Shown here: positions 9,190 through 18,442 of the stretch, one piece after another
Position numbering within the stretch: the first letter of the stretch is position 1
Layout: every line of letters starts with the position of its first letter
Assembly (NCBI GenBank): GCA_018819515.1
Contig: JAHJPX010000010.1
Span: forward strand, 1 to 64,000
DNA length: 64,000 nucleotides
Source: Gammaproteobacteria bacterium
Lineage (GTDB): Bacteria > Pseudomonadota > Gammaproteobacteria > Burkholderiales > Rhodocyclaceae
Direction of reading: 5' to 3'
Program-made: the position numbers and the translations under genes
The notes under the pieces: model-generated
The model's input: only the letters and a program-made list of their open reading frames with translations
What the model was told of the DNA's origin: nothing
Databases searched by the model: none

Positions 9190-9426
9190 ATGAGCAATAA
9201 AGGGCAGATGCTACAAGACCCGTTTCTGAACACGCTGCGCCGCGAGCACGTGCCGGTGTCGATCTATCTCGTCAATGGCATCAAGCTTCAGGGGCAGGTG
9301 GAGTCCTTCGATCAGTACGTGGTACTGCTGAAGAACACGGTTACCCAGATGGTATACAAACACGCCATTTCGACCGTCGTTCCGGCCCGCCCCGTCAATT
9401 TCGCCCAGGACAACGACGGCGAGTGA
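9190..9426 (+). CDS. hfq: RNA chaperone Hfq
   Basis: The 78-residue Sm-like protein forms a hexamer and mediates sRNA-mRNA pairing. GQMLQDPFLNTLRREHVPVS gives Sm1. GIKLQGQVESFDQYVVLL follows, and the Sm2 signature YKHAISTVVP is complete. ATG 9190 follows GAGGGGCCACC; the frame extends upstream but without family similarity. The hfq-hflX-hflK-hflC order is classical. Confidence 0.98.
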   Translation: MSNKGQMLQDPFLNTLRREHVPVSIYLVNGIKLQGQVESFDQYVVLLKNTVTQMVYKHAISTVVPARPVNFAQDNDGE

Positions 9427-9444
9427 CGCCCGTGCTTCCGGAGC

Positions 9445-10593
9445 GTGGCCGTGTTTGAGCGGCCCGCTACTGGTGAAAATGCCATTCTGGTGCAACTTGA
9501 CCTCGGCGAGGGGGACTACGCCGAGCGTCTGGAAGAATTTCGCCTGCTGGTGACCAGCGCAGGCGCGCAGCCGTTGGCTATCGTCTCCGGTCGTCGCCAG
9601 CGTCCCGATCCTGCGACCTTCGCCGGCAAGGGCAAGGTTGCGGAAATCGGCGAGGCCGCCCGGTTGCATGGCGCCGACCTGATCCTCTTCAATCATGAAC
9701 TGGCTCCCGGCCAGCAACGCAACCTCGAGCGCGACCTCGGCATGCGCGTGGTTGATCGAAGCAGCCTGATTCTCGATATCTTCGCGCTGCGCGCGAAGAG
9801 TCACGAAGGCAAGCTCCAGGTCGAACTGGCACAACTGCAACACCTCGCGACCCGGCTGGTACGCGGCTGGACCCACCTCGAACGGCAGAAGGGCGGCATC
9901 GGCCTGCGCGGACCCGGCGAGAAGCAACTCGAAACCGATCGCCGGCTGCTGGGCAAGCGGGTCGCTTTTCTCAAGGATCGCCTCAAGCGGCTCGAACGAC
10001 AGCGCCAGGTACGGCGGCGCGCACGTGTGCGCGGCGAGGTACTGGCCGTTTCTCTGGTTGGCTATACCAACGCGGGCAAGAGTACGCTGTTCAATGCGCT
10101 GACCAAGGGGGGCGCGTACACGGCGGACCAGCTCTTCGCGACGCTCGATACCACCTCGAGGCGGGTGTTCGTCGAAGGTGTGGGACAGATCGTCGTTTCG
10201 GATACGGTTGGCTTCATTCGCGACCTGCCGCATGCATTGGTGGCCTCGTTCCATGCCACGCTGGAGGAAACCGCCGAGGCGGATTTGCTGTTGCATGTGG
10301 TCGATTCGGCCAATCCGGATCGCGACCAGCAAATGGCGGCCGTCGAGGCCGTTTTGGAGGAAATCGGCGCGAGTGCGGTGCGACAGGTGGTGGTATGGAA
10401 CAAGATAGATGCGACGGGGGTGGACCCGGGTGTCGAACATGACGAGTGTGGTAATATCAAGCGCGTTCGGGTAAGTGCCCGAACGGGTGCCGGCTTGGCC
10501 TTGCTGCGTGACTTGCTGGCCGATGTTGCCCGCAGCCACGCCCGCCGGGCGGAGCCGGAAGGCACCCGAAATTCAAATTCGACTATTCATTAA
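9445..10593 (+). CDS. hflX: Ribosome-associated GTPase HflX
   Basis: The 382-residue protein has the N-terminal HflX domain (residues ~20-190, with GPGEKQLETDRR as the signature) and a GTPase domain with P-loop GYTNAGKSTLFN. DTVGFIRDLPH is G3 and NKID is G4. HflX splits or rescues stalled ribosomes. The GTG start at 9445 was chosen because it is preceded by CCGGAG. Confidence 0.95.
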   Translation: MAVFERPATGENAILVQLDLGEGDYAERLEEFRLLVTSAGAQPLAIVSGRRQRPDPATFAGKGKVAEIGEAARLHGADLILFNHELAPGQQRNLERDLGMRVVDRSSLILDIFALRAKSHEGKLQVELAQLQHLATRLVRGWTHLERQKGGIGLRGPGEKQLETDRRLLGKRVAFLKDRLKRLERQRQVRRRARVRGEVLAVSLVGYTNAGKSTLFNALTKGGAYTADQLFATLDTTSRRVFVEGVGQIVVSDTVGFIRDLPHALVASFHATLEETAEADLLLHVVDSANPDRDQQMAAVEAVLEEIGASAVRQVVVWNKIDATGVDPGVEHDECGNIKRVRVSARTGAGLALLRDLLADVARSHARRAEPEGTRNSNSTIH

Positions 10594-10632
10594 TTTCCCG
10601 ACCCGACAAACGATATGTTCGCAGGCATTCTG

Positions 10633-11907
10633 ATGTCCCTGAACGATAACGGCTGGGGCAATAACCCCAACAGTGGCAACAAGGGCGGCAACCAAGGCCC
10701 TCCGGACCTGGAAGAGTTATGGCGCGACTTCAATCGCCGGCTGTCCGCGATGATCGGCCGCAAGCGGCGCGGTGGCAGCGGCGGCGGTGACAACGGCGGC
10801 GGTGACAGGATGCCGACGCTGAGTCCTGGCCAGTTCGGTGGCGGCATTGGCATGCTGGTTGCGGTAGTTGTGGCAGTATGGCTAGGCAGTGGCTTCTATA
10901 TCGTCGATGCCAGCGAGCGCGGCGTCGTGCTCCAGTTTGGCAGATTCAACGAGGTCACCGAACCGGGCCTGCGCTGGCGTTTGCCGTGGCCGATCCAGAG
11001 TAACGAAGTGGTCAATCTCACCGGTGTGCGCACGGTCGAAGTCGGCTACCGCGGTTCGGAAAAGAACAAGGTGCCGAAGGAAGCGCTGATGCTGACCGAC
11101 GACGAGAACATCGTCAGCGTCCAGTTTGCGGTTCAGTACCTGCTCAAGGACGTTCAGGCCTACCTGTTCAGGAACCGTTACCCGGACGATGCAGTGACCC
11201 AGGCCGCCGAAACGGCGATTCGGGAAATCGTCGGCAAGAGCAAGATGGACTTCGTGCTCTACGAGGGCCGCGACGTGATCGCCGCCAGCACGCAGAAACT
11301 GATCCAGGAAATTCTCGATCGCTACGAAACCGGAATTCAGGTTCGTTCGGTGACCATGCAGAGCACGCAACCGCCCGAGCAGGTGCAGGCGGCATTCGAC
11401 GACGCGGTCAAGGCGGGCCAGGACAAGGAACGCCAGAAGAACGAAGGCCAGGCCTACGCCAACGATGTGATTCCTCGCGCCCAAGGGTCCGCGTCGCGCT
11501 TGCAGCAGGAATCGGAAGGTTATCGTGCGCGCATGATTGCTACCGCCGAGGGCGACGCGTCGCGCTTCAAGCAGATTCTCGCCGAGTACAACAAGGCGCC
11601 AGAAGTGACGCGCCGGCGTCTCTACCTTGAGACCATCCAGAACGTCTATGCCAATACCAGCAAGATAATGGTCGATGCCAAGAGCAGCGGCAACCTGCTC
11701 TACCTGCCGCTCGACAAACTGATGCAGGCTGCGGCTGCGCCCGCGGTATCGGCGACGGAGGCTGCCGCTGGATACGGTGCAGCACAATCTCCGATCCCGA
11801 CGTCCAATGACGTGCCAGCCCAGACGGAAAGGGTGCCTGTGATCAATAGCAGCGGTGACTATCGGTCACGTTCTTCGCTCAATTCTCGCGACCGGGGAGA
11901 TCGCTGA
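10633..11907 (+). CDS. hflK: FtsH protease modulator HflK
   Basis: The protein has 424 residues from ATG 10633. An alternative ATG at 10615 would add six residues; I prefer 10633 (MSLNDNGWGNN) because it matches the family start and has GCAGG upstream. A glycine-rich cytoplasmic N-terminus precedes a single membrane span (~76-97) and the SPFH/band-7 domain starting at ASERGVVLQFGRF. HflK and HflC form a large periplasmic cage around FtsH. hflC follows at once. Confidence 0.95.
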   Translation: MSLNDNGWGNNPNSGNKGGNQGPPDLEELWRDFNRRLSAMIGRKRRGGSGGGDNGGGDRMPTLSPGQFGGGIGMLVAVVVAVWLGSGFYIVDASERGVVLQFGRFNEVTEPGLRWRLPWPIQSNEVVNLTGVRTVEVGYRGSEKNKVPKEALMLTDDENIVSVQFAVQYLLKDVQAYLFRNRYPDDAVTQAAETAIREIVGKSKMDFVLYEGRDVIAASTQKLIQEILDRYETGIQVRSVTMQSTQPPEQVQAAFDDAVKAGQDKERQKNEGQAYANDVIPRAQGSASRLQQESEGYRARMIATAEGDASRFKQILAEYNKAPEVTRRRLYLETIQNVYANTSKIMVDAKSSGNLLYLPLDKLMQAAAAPAVSATEAAAGYGAAQSPIPTSNDVPAQTERVPVINSSGDYRSRSSLNSRDRGDR

Positions 11908-11908
11908 C

Positions 11909-12787
11909 ATGGCCAAGAACCTGCCTTTCGTCGGTGCACTGATTTTCGGCCTGCTGGTTGTTGCCAGCATGAGCCTGTTTACCGTCGATCAGCGCCAGCA
12001 TGCGCTCCTCTTCCAGTTGGGCGAAATCAAGGAGGTCATCCGGGAACCCGGCCTCAATTTCAAGTGGCCGCTGATCCAGAACGTCCGTTTCTTCGATCGC
12101 CGCATCCTGACGCTGGAGCCCGTCGATCCAGAGCGCTTCCTGACGGCCGAGAAGAAGCCCGTTCTGGTCGACTCCTTCGTTAAATGGCGTATCGACGACG
12201 TAGCCAAGTACTACATCTCCGTGGGTGGCGACGAAACCATCGCCAAGACCCGCATGGCGCAGACCGTGAACTCGGGGTTGCGCGAGGAGTTCGGTCGGAG
12301 AACGGTGCACGATGTGGTGTCCGGCGCGCGCGACAAGATCATGGCTGATGTCCAGAAGAAGGCCGATGCCGATATGCGCAACATCGGCGTCGAGATCATC
12401 GATGTGCGACTGAAGCGGGTGGACTTGCCGGCCGAAGTTTCGGAGGCCGTCTATCGCCGCATGGAAACGGAGCGCAAGCGCGTGGCAAACGAGCTGCGCT
12501 CGACCGGTGCCGCCGAGGCGGAAAAGATCAAGGCCGATGCCGATCGTCAGCGCGAGGTCATTGTTGCCGAGGCGTATCGCGAGGCACAGAAGATCAAGGG
12601 CGATGGCGATGCCAAGGCCGCTTCCATCTACGGCCGCGCGTTCAGCCAGAATCCCGAGTTCTACGCTTTCTATCGCAGCCTTGAAGCCTATCGCGGCGCG
12701 TTCCGCAGCAAGAGTGACGTGCTGGTTCTGGAACCGAATTCCGACTTCTTCAAATACTTGAATAACGCCGGTCACGGCGGCAAGTAA
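11909..12787 (+). CDS. hflC: FtsH protease modulator HflC
   Basis: The 292-residue SPFH-domain protein has an N-terminal membrane span (LPFVGALIFGLLVVASMSLF) and VDQRQHALLFQLGEIKEV. A long helical region with EAEKIKADADRQREV follows, and the typical C-terminal FKYLNNAG. ATG 11909 lies 1 bp after the hflK stop. It is the partner of HflK. Confidence 0.96.
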   Translation: MAKNLPFVGALIFGLLVVASMSLFTVDQRQHALLFQLGEIKEVIREPGLNFKWPLIQNVRFFDRRILTLEPVDPERFLTAEKKPVLVDSFVKWRIDDVAKYYISVGGDETIAKTRMAQTVNSGLREEFGRRTVHDVVSGARDKIMADVQKKADADMRNIGVEIIDVRLKRVDLPAEVSEAVYRRMETERKRVANELRSTGAAEAEKIKADADRQREVIVAEAYREAQKIKGDGDAKAASIYGRAFSQNPEFYAFYRSLEAYRGAFRSKSDVLVLEPNSDFFKYLNNAGHGGK

Positions 12788-12803
12788 GGAAGGCGGTTCG
12801 AGC

Positions 12804-12989
12804 ATGGCGTCGTCGTTGCTGCTTGCATTCGCCCTCATGCTGGTGCTCGAAGGGGTATTGCCTTTTGCCGCGCCGCGTACCTGGCGTGAGACTTTCCGCC
12901 GCGTGACGGAACTCAATGACGGACAGATTCGCTTCATCGGCCTGACGTCGATGCTGATCGGGCTCGGCCTCATCGCGGTGCTTTATTGA
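12804..12989 (+). CDS. DUF2065 (YjeT-like) small inner-membrane protein
   Basis: The 61-residue protein has two predicted membrane helices (LLLAFALMLVLEGVLPF and FIGLTSMLIGLGLIAVLY). Its place between hflC and hisZ/purA is the usual one for DUF2065. The function is unknown; the location suggests a link to HflKC/FtsH. The stop overlaps the hisZ start as TGATG at 12987-12991. Confidence 0.9.
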   Translation: MASSLLLAFALMLVLEGVLPFAAPRTWRETFRRVTELNDGQIRFIGLTSMLIGLGLIAVLY

Positions 12990-14146
12990 TGCGTCGCTGG
13001 CTCCTTCCCGAAGGCATCGAGGATCTGCTGCCGGACGAGGCCCGTTACGTCGAGGCTTTGCGCCGGTGCCTGCTCAACGAGTTTGCGCGGCATGGTTACC
13101 AGTTGGTCGTGCCGCCATTGCTCGAGTATGTCGAGTCGCTGCTGACCGGCAGCGGTCGTGACCTCGACTTGCGTACCTTCAAACTGGTCGATCAGCTGTC
13201 CGGCCGGACCATGGGCGTACGTGCCGACATGACGCCGCAGGTGGCTCGCATTGACGCGCACTTGCTCGACCGCGGTGGCGTGACGCGCCTGTGCTACTGC
13301 GGCAGCGTGCTGCATACACGCCCGGCGGGGCTGGTTAGTTCGCGGGAGCCGCTGCAAATCGGCGCCGAACTGTACGGCCACGCGGCCTCCGAGGCCGACA
13401 GCGAGATCGTGCGCCTGTTGGCGCGCGCGCTGGAACTGGCACGGATTGCCACGACCCGGATCGACCTCGGACACGTCGGCATCTTTCGCGCACTATTGAC
13501 CGGCAGCGGACTTTCCGGCGATACCGAGGAAGAGATCTTTGCGGTATTGCAAGCGAAGGATGTTCCCGCGCTGAATGAACTGACCGCGAAGCTGACCGAG
13601 CCGGTCCGCGCCGGCCTTTCCGCCTTGACCGAACTGTATGGCGGGGCGGAGGTGCTGGATGAGGCTGCGCGCCGATTGCCGGCGACGCCGGAGATCGCTA
13701 GCGCGCTGGATACCCTGCGCTGCCTGGCCCGTGATCTGGACGATCTGCCGATCGGTTTCGATCTCTCGGACTTGCGGGGTTACCACTATCACAATGGCGT
13801 TGTATTCGCGGCCTATTGCCAGGGGTCGCCGGGCGCCATAGCGCTCGGCGGACGCTACGACGGCGTGGGCGAGGCCTTCGGTCGCGGGCGGCCGGCGACG
13901 GGTTTTTCAATCGATTTGCGCGATCTGGCGCGAATTGCTCCGCAACCGGAAGTGGTGGGCGCGATACTCGCGCCGTGGCCGGAGGACGCCGTGCTACACG
14001 AGGAAATCGAACGCCTGCGCGGCCGAGGGGATACGGTTGTGCTGGCGTTGCCAGGCCACGAAGGCCATTGGCGGGAGGCGGGCTGCGACCGGCAACTGAC
14101 CCGGCGCGGCACCGAATGGATCATCGAACCTTTGAAGGAAGAATAA
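12989..14146 (+). CDS. hisZ: ATP phosphoribosyltransferase regulatory subunit HisZ
   Basis: The 385-residue HisRS-like paralogue lacks aminoacylation function and activates short-form HisG in histidine biosynthesis. It begins LLPEGIEDLLPDEARYVEAL. Class II core elements such as VRADMTPQVARIDAHL and IALGGRYDGVGEAFGRGRPA are kept. It is shorter than HisS and lacks the anticodon-binding domain. I chose ATG 12989, overlapping the previous stop, rather than TTG 12986. hisG is not in the window. Confidence 0.94.
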   Translation: MRRWLLPEGIEDLLPDEARYVEALRRCLLNEFARHGYQLVVPPLLEYVESLLTGSGRDLDLRTFKLVDQLSGRTMGVRADMTPQVARIDAHLLDRGGVTRLCYCGSVLHTRPAGLVSSREPLQIGAELYGHAASEADSEIVRLLARALELARIATTRIDLGHVGIFRALLTGSGLSGDTEEEIFAVLQAKDVPALNELTAKLTEPVRAGLSALTELYGGAEVLDEAARRLPATPEIASALDTLRCLARDLDDLPIGFDLSDLRGYHYHNGVVFAAYCQGSPGAIALGGRYDGVGEAFGRGRPATGFSIDLRDLARIAPQPEVVGAILAPWPEDAVLHEEIERLRGRGDTVVLALPGHEGHWREAGCDRQLTRRGTEWIIEPLKEE

Positions 14147-14148
14147 GC

Positions 14149-15459
14149 ATGGCCAAGAATGTCGTGGTGATCGGCACCCAGTGGGGCGACGAGGGGAAGG
14201 GCAAGGTCGTCGACTGGCTGACCGATCATGCCCAGGCGGTCGTTCGTTATCAGGGAGGCCACAACGCGGGCCACACGCTGGTGATCGGCGGCCACAAGAC
14301 CGTGCTACATCTGGTGCCCTCAGGCATCCTGCGCGAAGGTGTCACCTGCTACATCGGCAACGGCGTGGTGTTGTCGCCCGACGCGCTGGTCAAGGAACTT
14401 GACGAGCTCGAGGCGGCGGGCGTGATTGCCGACGCGCGCCTGAGAATTTCCGAAGCCTGCCCGCTGATCCTGGCCTACCATCAGGCGCTGGACATGGCTC
14501 GTGAGGCCGCCAAGGGCGCCAAGAAGATCGGTACCACCGGGCGCGGCATCGGTCCGGCCTACGAAGACAAGGTGGCCCGGCGCGGCCTGCGCGTGCAGGA
14601 TCTGCTGCGGCCGAAGCGCTTCGCCGAGAAACTTGCCGAGGTGCTCGACTATCACAACTTCGTATTGAAAAACTATCTCGGCGCCGAAGCCGTCGATTTC
14701 CAGATGGTCCTCGACGGCGCCATGGCACTGGCGCCGCGCCTGACCAGGATGATTGCCGACGTGCCGCGCTCGCTTTACGACGCGCACAAGGGTGGCGCCA
14801 ACATCCTGTTCGAGGGTGCTCAGGGGACGCTGCTCGACATCGATCACGGCACCTATCCGTATGTCACCTCGTCGAACTGCGTCGCCGGCGGCGCTTCGGC
14901 GGGCGCCGGCGTCGGCCCCGGCATGCTGCACTACGTGCTCGGCATCACCAAGGCCTACACCACGCGCGTCGGCAGCGGACCGTTCCCGACCGAACTCTAC
15001 GACGCGCTCGAGAAGCAGGATCCGGTCGGCAAGCACATGGCCACCAAGGGTCAGGAATTCGGTGCCACCACCGGTCGTGCCCGTCGTTGCGGCTGGTTCG
15101 ACGCCGCCGCACTGAAGCGTTCGATCCAGATCAACGGCGTTTCCGGACTCTGCGTGACCAAGCTCGATGTCCTCGACGGCCTCGAAGAAATGAAGATCTG
15201 CACCGGCTATAAACTCGACGGCCAGTTCACCGACATCCTGCCGGTCGGCGCCGATGACCTCGAACGTTGCGAACCGGTGTACGAGTCGATGCCGGGCTGG
15301 TCCGACAGCACCGTCGGCATCAAGACCTTCGAGGGTCTGCCGAAGGCGGCGCAGAACTACATCAGGCGCATGGAAGCGCTGTGCGAGGTTCCGGTCGACA
15401 TGATCTCCACCGGGCCGGATCGCGAAGAGACCATCGTCCTCCGTCACCCATTCAAGTAG
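14149..15459 (+). CDS. purA: Adenylosuccinate synthetase
   Basis: The 436-residue enzyme makes adenylosuccinate from IMP, aspartate and GTP. VVVIGTQWGDEGKGKVVDWL carries the P-loop, GHNAGHTLV the IMP-site histidine, and GTTGRGIGPAYEDK and GAQGTLLDIDHGTYPYVTSS further active-site loops. ATG 14149 lies 2 bp after the hisZ stop, and AAGGAAG in the hisZ tail serves as ribosome binding site. The hisZ-purA pairing is typical of betaproteobacteria. Confidence 0.98.
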   Translation: MAKNVVVIGTQWGDEGKGKVVDWLTDHAQAVVRYQGGHNAGHTLVIGGHKTVLHLVPSGILREGVTCYIGNGVVLSPDALVKELDELEAAGVIADARLRISEACPLILAYHQALDMAREAAKGAKKIGTTGRGIGPAYEDKVARRGLRVQDLLRPKRFAEKLAEVLDYHNFVLKNYLGAEAVDFQMVLDGAMALAPRLTRMIADVPRSLYDAHKGGANILFEGAQGTLLDIDHGTYPYVTSSNCVAGGASAGAGVGPGMLHYVLGITKAYTTRVGSGPFPTELYDALEKQDPVGKHMATKGQEFGATTGRARRCGWFDAAALKRSIQINGVSGLCVTKLDVLDGLEEMKICTGYKLDGQFTDILPVGADDLERCEPVYESMPGWSDSTVGIKTFEGLPKAAQNYIRRMEALCEVPVDMISTGPDREETIVLRHPFK

Positions 15460-15483
15460 CCGGACGCCGTGGTGGCGTCATTC

Positions 15484-15508
15484 GGCGTACCGCCACGGCT
15501 GACTTTTC
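15484..15508 (+). repeat. R1 dispersed hairpin repeat, copy 4
   Basis: A near-consensus copy: GGCG-TAC-CGCC, then ACGG and CTGACTTTTC. It fills the gap between the convergent genes purA and the enoyl-CoA hydratase and directly abuts the hydratase stop codon at 15509. It may serve as a bidirectional end signal here. Confidence 0.95.
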
Positions 15509-16285
15509 CTAGCGGTTCCTGAAGGCCGGCTTTCGTTTCTCGACGAAGGCCGACATGCCTTCCTTCTGGTCGTCCAGCGCGAAGGCGGCGTGGAAGACAC
15601 GTCGCTCGAACAGCAGGCCTTCGGCGAGCGATGACTCGAAGGCGCGGTTGAGCGACTCTTTGATCATCATCACTACCGGCAGCGAATAGCCGGCAATCGT
15701 TTCGGCCGCGGCGATCGTTTCGTCGAGCAGCTTGTCCGCAGCAATCACGCGCGCTACCAAGCCGGACCGTTCGGCTTCCTCGGCGTCCATCATGCGCGCC
15801 GTCAGGCACAGGTCCATCGCCTTCGCCTTGCCGACGGCGCGCGGCAGGCGCTGCGTGCCGCCGGCGCCGGGCAGGATGCCGAGCTTGATTTCCGGCTGGC
15901 CGAACTTCGCGCTGTCGGCCGCGAAGATCATGTCGCAGCTCATCGCCAGTTCGCAGCCGCCGCCCAAGGCATAGCCGGCAACTGCGGCGATGACGGGCTT
16001 GCGGCAGGTCTTGACGCGCTCCCAGTTGCGCGTGATGTAGTCATCCCGGTAGGTCTTCATGTAGTCGAAGTCCTTCATCGCCGCGATGTCGGCGCCTGCG
16101 GCGAAGGCCTTCGCGGAGCCAGTGATGACGATGCAGCCAATGGCGTCGTCGGTCTCGAAGACGTCGAGTGCCTGGCCGAGTTCGTCGACCAGCGCATCGC
16201 ATAGCGCATTGAGTTGCTGGGGGCGGTTGAGGGTGATCAGGCCGACCCGACCCCGGGTCTCGGTAATGATAAAGTCATAGCTCAT
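15509..16285 (-). CDS. Enoyl-CoA hydratase
   Basis: The 258-residue crotonase-fold enzyme hydrates trans-2-enoyl-CoA in fatty-acid or aromatic-acid beta-oxidation. The oxyanion-hole and catalytic motifs are AFAAGADIAAMKD, ALGGGCELAMSCD (with the first catalytic Glu region) and FGQPEIKLGILPGAGGTQRL (second Glu). I chose ATG 16285 (MSYDFIITE). The frame continues 14 codons upstream but without family similarity. It is a single gene, convergent with purA. Confidence 0.93.
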   Translation of the reverse strand: MSYDFIITETRGRVGLITLNRPQQLNALCDALVDELGQALDVFETDDAIGCIVITGSAKAFAAGADIAAMKDFDYMKTYRDDYITRNWERVKTCRKPVIAAVAGYALGGGCELAMSCDMIFAADSAKFGQPEIKLGILPGAGGTQRLPRAVGKAKAMDLCLTARMMDAEEAERSGLVARVIAADKLLDETIAAAETIAGYSLPVVMMIKESLNRAFESSLAEGLLFERRVFHAAFALDDQKEGMSAFVEKRKPAFRNR

Positions 16286-16374
16286 GGCGATTCCGGTTCC
16301 TGTGGCGTTGTAAATAGTTCGCTGCACAGTCTATTATCGATGAAGGGGGCGGCAAATGTCGAAAGGGGAGGGAT

Positions 16375-18435
16375 ATGCTCAAATTTCTCGATAACTTGAA
16401 TATTCGCAACAAGATCTGGGCGATGATCCTGTTGTTCATTGGTGCCTTGCTGGTCGGTACCATGATCGATGCGATGACCGTGCGCAAGACGCTTCAGGAC
16501 GAGAAGCAGCTCAAGACCCGGCATCTCGTTGAAACGGCATACGGTGTGCTGACACATTTCCATGATTTGCAGAAATCGGGAGCGCTCAGCGAGTCCGCAG
16601 CGCAGAGCCAGGCGGCATCGGCGGTCAAAGCCCTGCGCTACGAAGGCAAGGAGTACTTCTGGATCAACGACCTTGGCCGGCCGTTCCCGAAGATGGTCAT
16701 GCACCCGACGGTGCCTGCTTTGGACGGACAGGTGCTGAATGCCGACAAGTTCAATTGCGCCACCAGCATGACGTTCGGCAGCTCCGGCGAAGCGGTTGCC
16801 ACCGATGGCAAGAAGAACCTGTTCGTCGCCTTCGTCGACGTGGCCGACAAGAGCGGCGAGGGCTTTGTCACTTACAACTGGCCGAAGCCCAAAGAAGGCG
16901 GCGGCGTGACCACAGAACTTTTCCCCAAGCTTTCCTACATCAAGAAGTTCGAGCCATGGGGCTGGTTGATCGGTTCCGGCATCTACATCGACGACATTGA
17001 CGCCGCCGTTCAGGAACGGACGTTTCATTCACTGGGGTTGGTGGCGGCGGTGGCCGTCGCCTTGCTCGCGCTGGCGGCGCTGCTGGCGGGCAGCATTTCG
17101 CGGTCGCTGGATGGTGCGGCCGGCGCGCTCGGCGATATCGCCGACAAGAATGGCGACCTGACCAGCCGCCTGCCCGAACGGGGCGGTCGTGAGATAGCGA
17201 CTTTGGCCAAGGCTTTCAACCATTTCGTGGCCAAGATCCAGCAGGCGATGCTCAAGGTGCTCGAGTCTACACACCAGTTGAGCTCGGCGTCGTCGCGGCT
17301 GTCGGCGGTGGCGGAACAGACGCGCGTCAGCGTGCTCAGCCAGGACCGCGAGACGATCGCGATGACGGAGACAGTCAGGGGGATGCTCGCCAGCGTGCAG
17401 CACGTGGCGACAAGCGCGGGCAAAGCCGTTGCGGCCGCCGGGCAGGCCGACGAGGAGGCCAAACTCGGTCTCAACGTGGTCAAGTCCACGATCGATTCGA
17501 TCCACTCGGTGGCGCAGGAATTCGCCAAGGCCGCCGAAGTGATTGGCGAACTCGAGGACGACAGCCGCAACATCGGCACCATCCTGGATACGATCAAGGG
17601 CATCGCCGACCAGACCAACCTGCTGGCGCTCAATGCCGCCATCGAGGCGGCCCGGGCCGGCGAGCAGGGCCGCGGCTTTGCTGTCGTTGCCGACGAGGTG
17701 CGCAAGCTGGCGCAGAGTACGCAGGAGGCCACGTCGCGCATTCAGGACATGATCTCGCGCTTGCAGACGAAGGCCGTAGCGGCGGTCGGTGTAATGAAGG
17801 AAGGCAGCTCGCGAGTCGATGCCAGCGTGGGCCAGGCTGGCCGGGCCGGCGAGTCGCTGGAGAAGATCACCCAGGCGGTGGCGAGCATTCGCACCATGAA
17901 CAACGAGATCGCCGAGACGGCGGCGGCAGAGGCCCGTGCAACCGAAGGCATCAACGGCAGCGTCGATACCATCAGCCGCATGGCGAAGGAAACAGGTGAC
18001 GGTGTGCGCGACACCGACAGCTCGGTCGCCGATCTGGCGAAGCTGCTGGTCGAGTTGCAGGGGCTGGTCGGCCAGTTCAAGCTGGGCGACGGCAAACTCG
18101 ATCTGTCGGCGGCCAAAATTGCCCACCTCAACTGGAAGACGCGTCTGCGTTCCTTCCTCGACGGTGAGGCAACGCTCACCGAGGCCGAAGCGGTGTCGCA
18201 CACGGAATGCGCCTTCGGCAAGTGGTACTACGGCGAGGGATTGAAGGAATTCGGCCATATCCAGGAACTGACGGAAGTCGAGGAGCCACATGCCAAGATA
18301 CACCGGACCATCAGGGAGGTTATCGCTGCGCGTAATGCAGGCGACATGGCAACGGCGGAAAAGCTCTACGCCGACGTCGACAGACTTTCCCGGCGCATCG
18401 TCTCGCTGCTGGACATGGCCGAGGTGAAGGCCTAG
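16375..18435 (+). CDS. Methyl-accepting chemotaxis protein with Cache sensor and C-terminal CZB domain
   Basis: The 686-residue chemoreceptor has a first membrane span at ~13-33 and a periplasmic single-Cache domain at ~35-215 (EYFWINDLGRPFPKMVMHP). The second span lies at ~220-243 and is followed by HAMP. The cytoplasmic signalling hairpin has NLLALNAAIEAARAGEQGRG (~413-432). A C-terminal CZB zinc-binding domain at ~583-682 has HLNWKTRL, HTECAFGKWY and EPHAKIHRTI, giving the expected His/Cys/His/His set. ATG 16375 follows GGGGAGGGAT. CZB domains sense zinc-linked redox signals such as hypochlorous acid. A second CZB protein occurs at 54821-55627. Confidence 0.93.
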   Translation: MLKFLDNLNIRNKIWAMILLFIGALLVGTMIDAMTVRKTLQDEKQLKTRHLVETAYGVLTHFHDLQKSGALSESAAQSQAASAVKALRYEGKEYFWINDLGRPFPKMVMHPTVPALDGQVLNADKFNCATSMTFGSSGEAVATDGKKNLFVAFVDVADKSGEGFVTYNWPKPKEGGGVTTELFPKLSYIKKFEPWGWLIGSGIYIDDIDAAVQERTFHSLGLVAAVAVALLALAALLAGSISRSLDGAAGALGDIADKNGDLTSRLPERGGREIATLAKAFNHFVAKIQQAMLKVLESTHQLSSASSRLSAVAEQTRVSVLSQDRETIAMTETVRGMLASVQHVATSAGKAVAAAGQADEEAKLGLNVVKSTIDSIHSVAQEFAKAAEVIGELEDDSRNIGTILDTIKGIADQTNLLALNAAIEAARAGEQGRGFAVVADEVRKLAQSTQEATSRIQDMISRLQTKAVAAVGVMKEGSSRVDASVGQAGRAGESLEKITQAVASIRTMNNEIAETAAAEARATEGINGSVDTISRMAKETGDGVRDTDSSVADLAKLLVELQGLVGQFKLGDGKLDLSAAKIAHLNWKTRLRSFLDGEATLTEAEAVSHTECAFGKWYYGEGLKEFGHIQELTEVEEPHAKIHRTIREVIAARNAGDMATAEKLYADVDRLSRRIVSLLDMAEVKA

Positions 18436-18442
18436 CCTGTCC

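Noticed and set aside
13816..14148. Open frame extending purA upstream by 111 codons
   Set aside because: It overlaps hisZ in another frame and does not resemble PurA. MAKNVVVIGTQWGDEG at 14149 is the family start.
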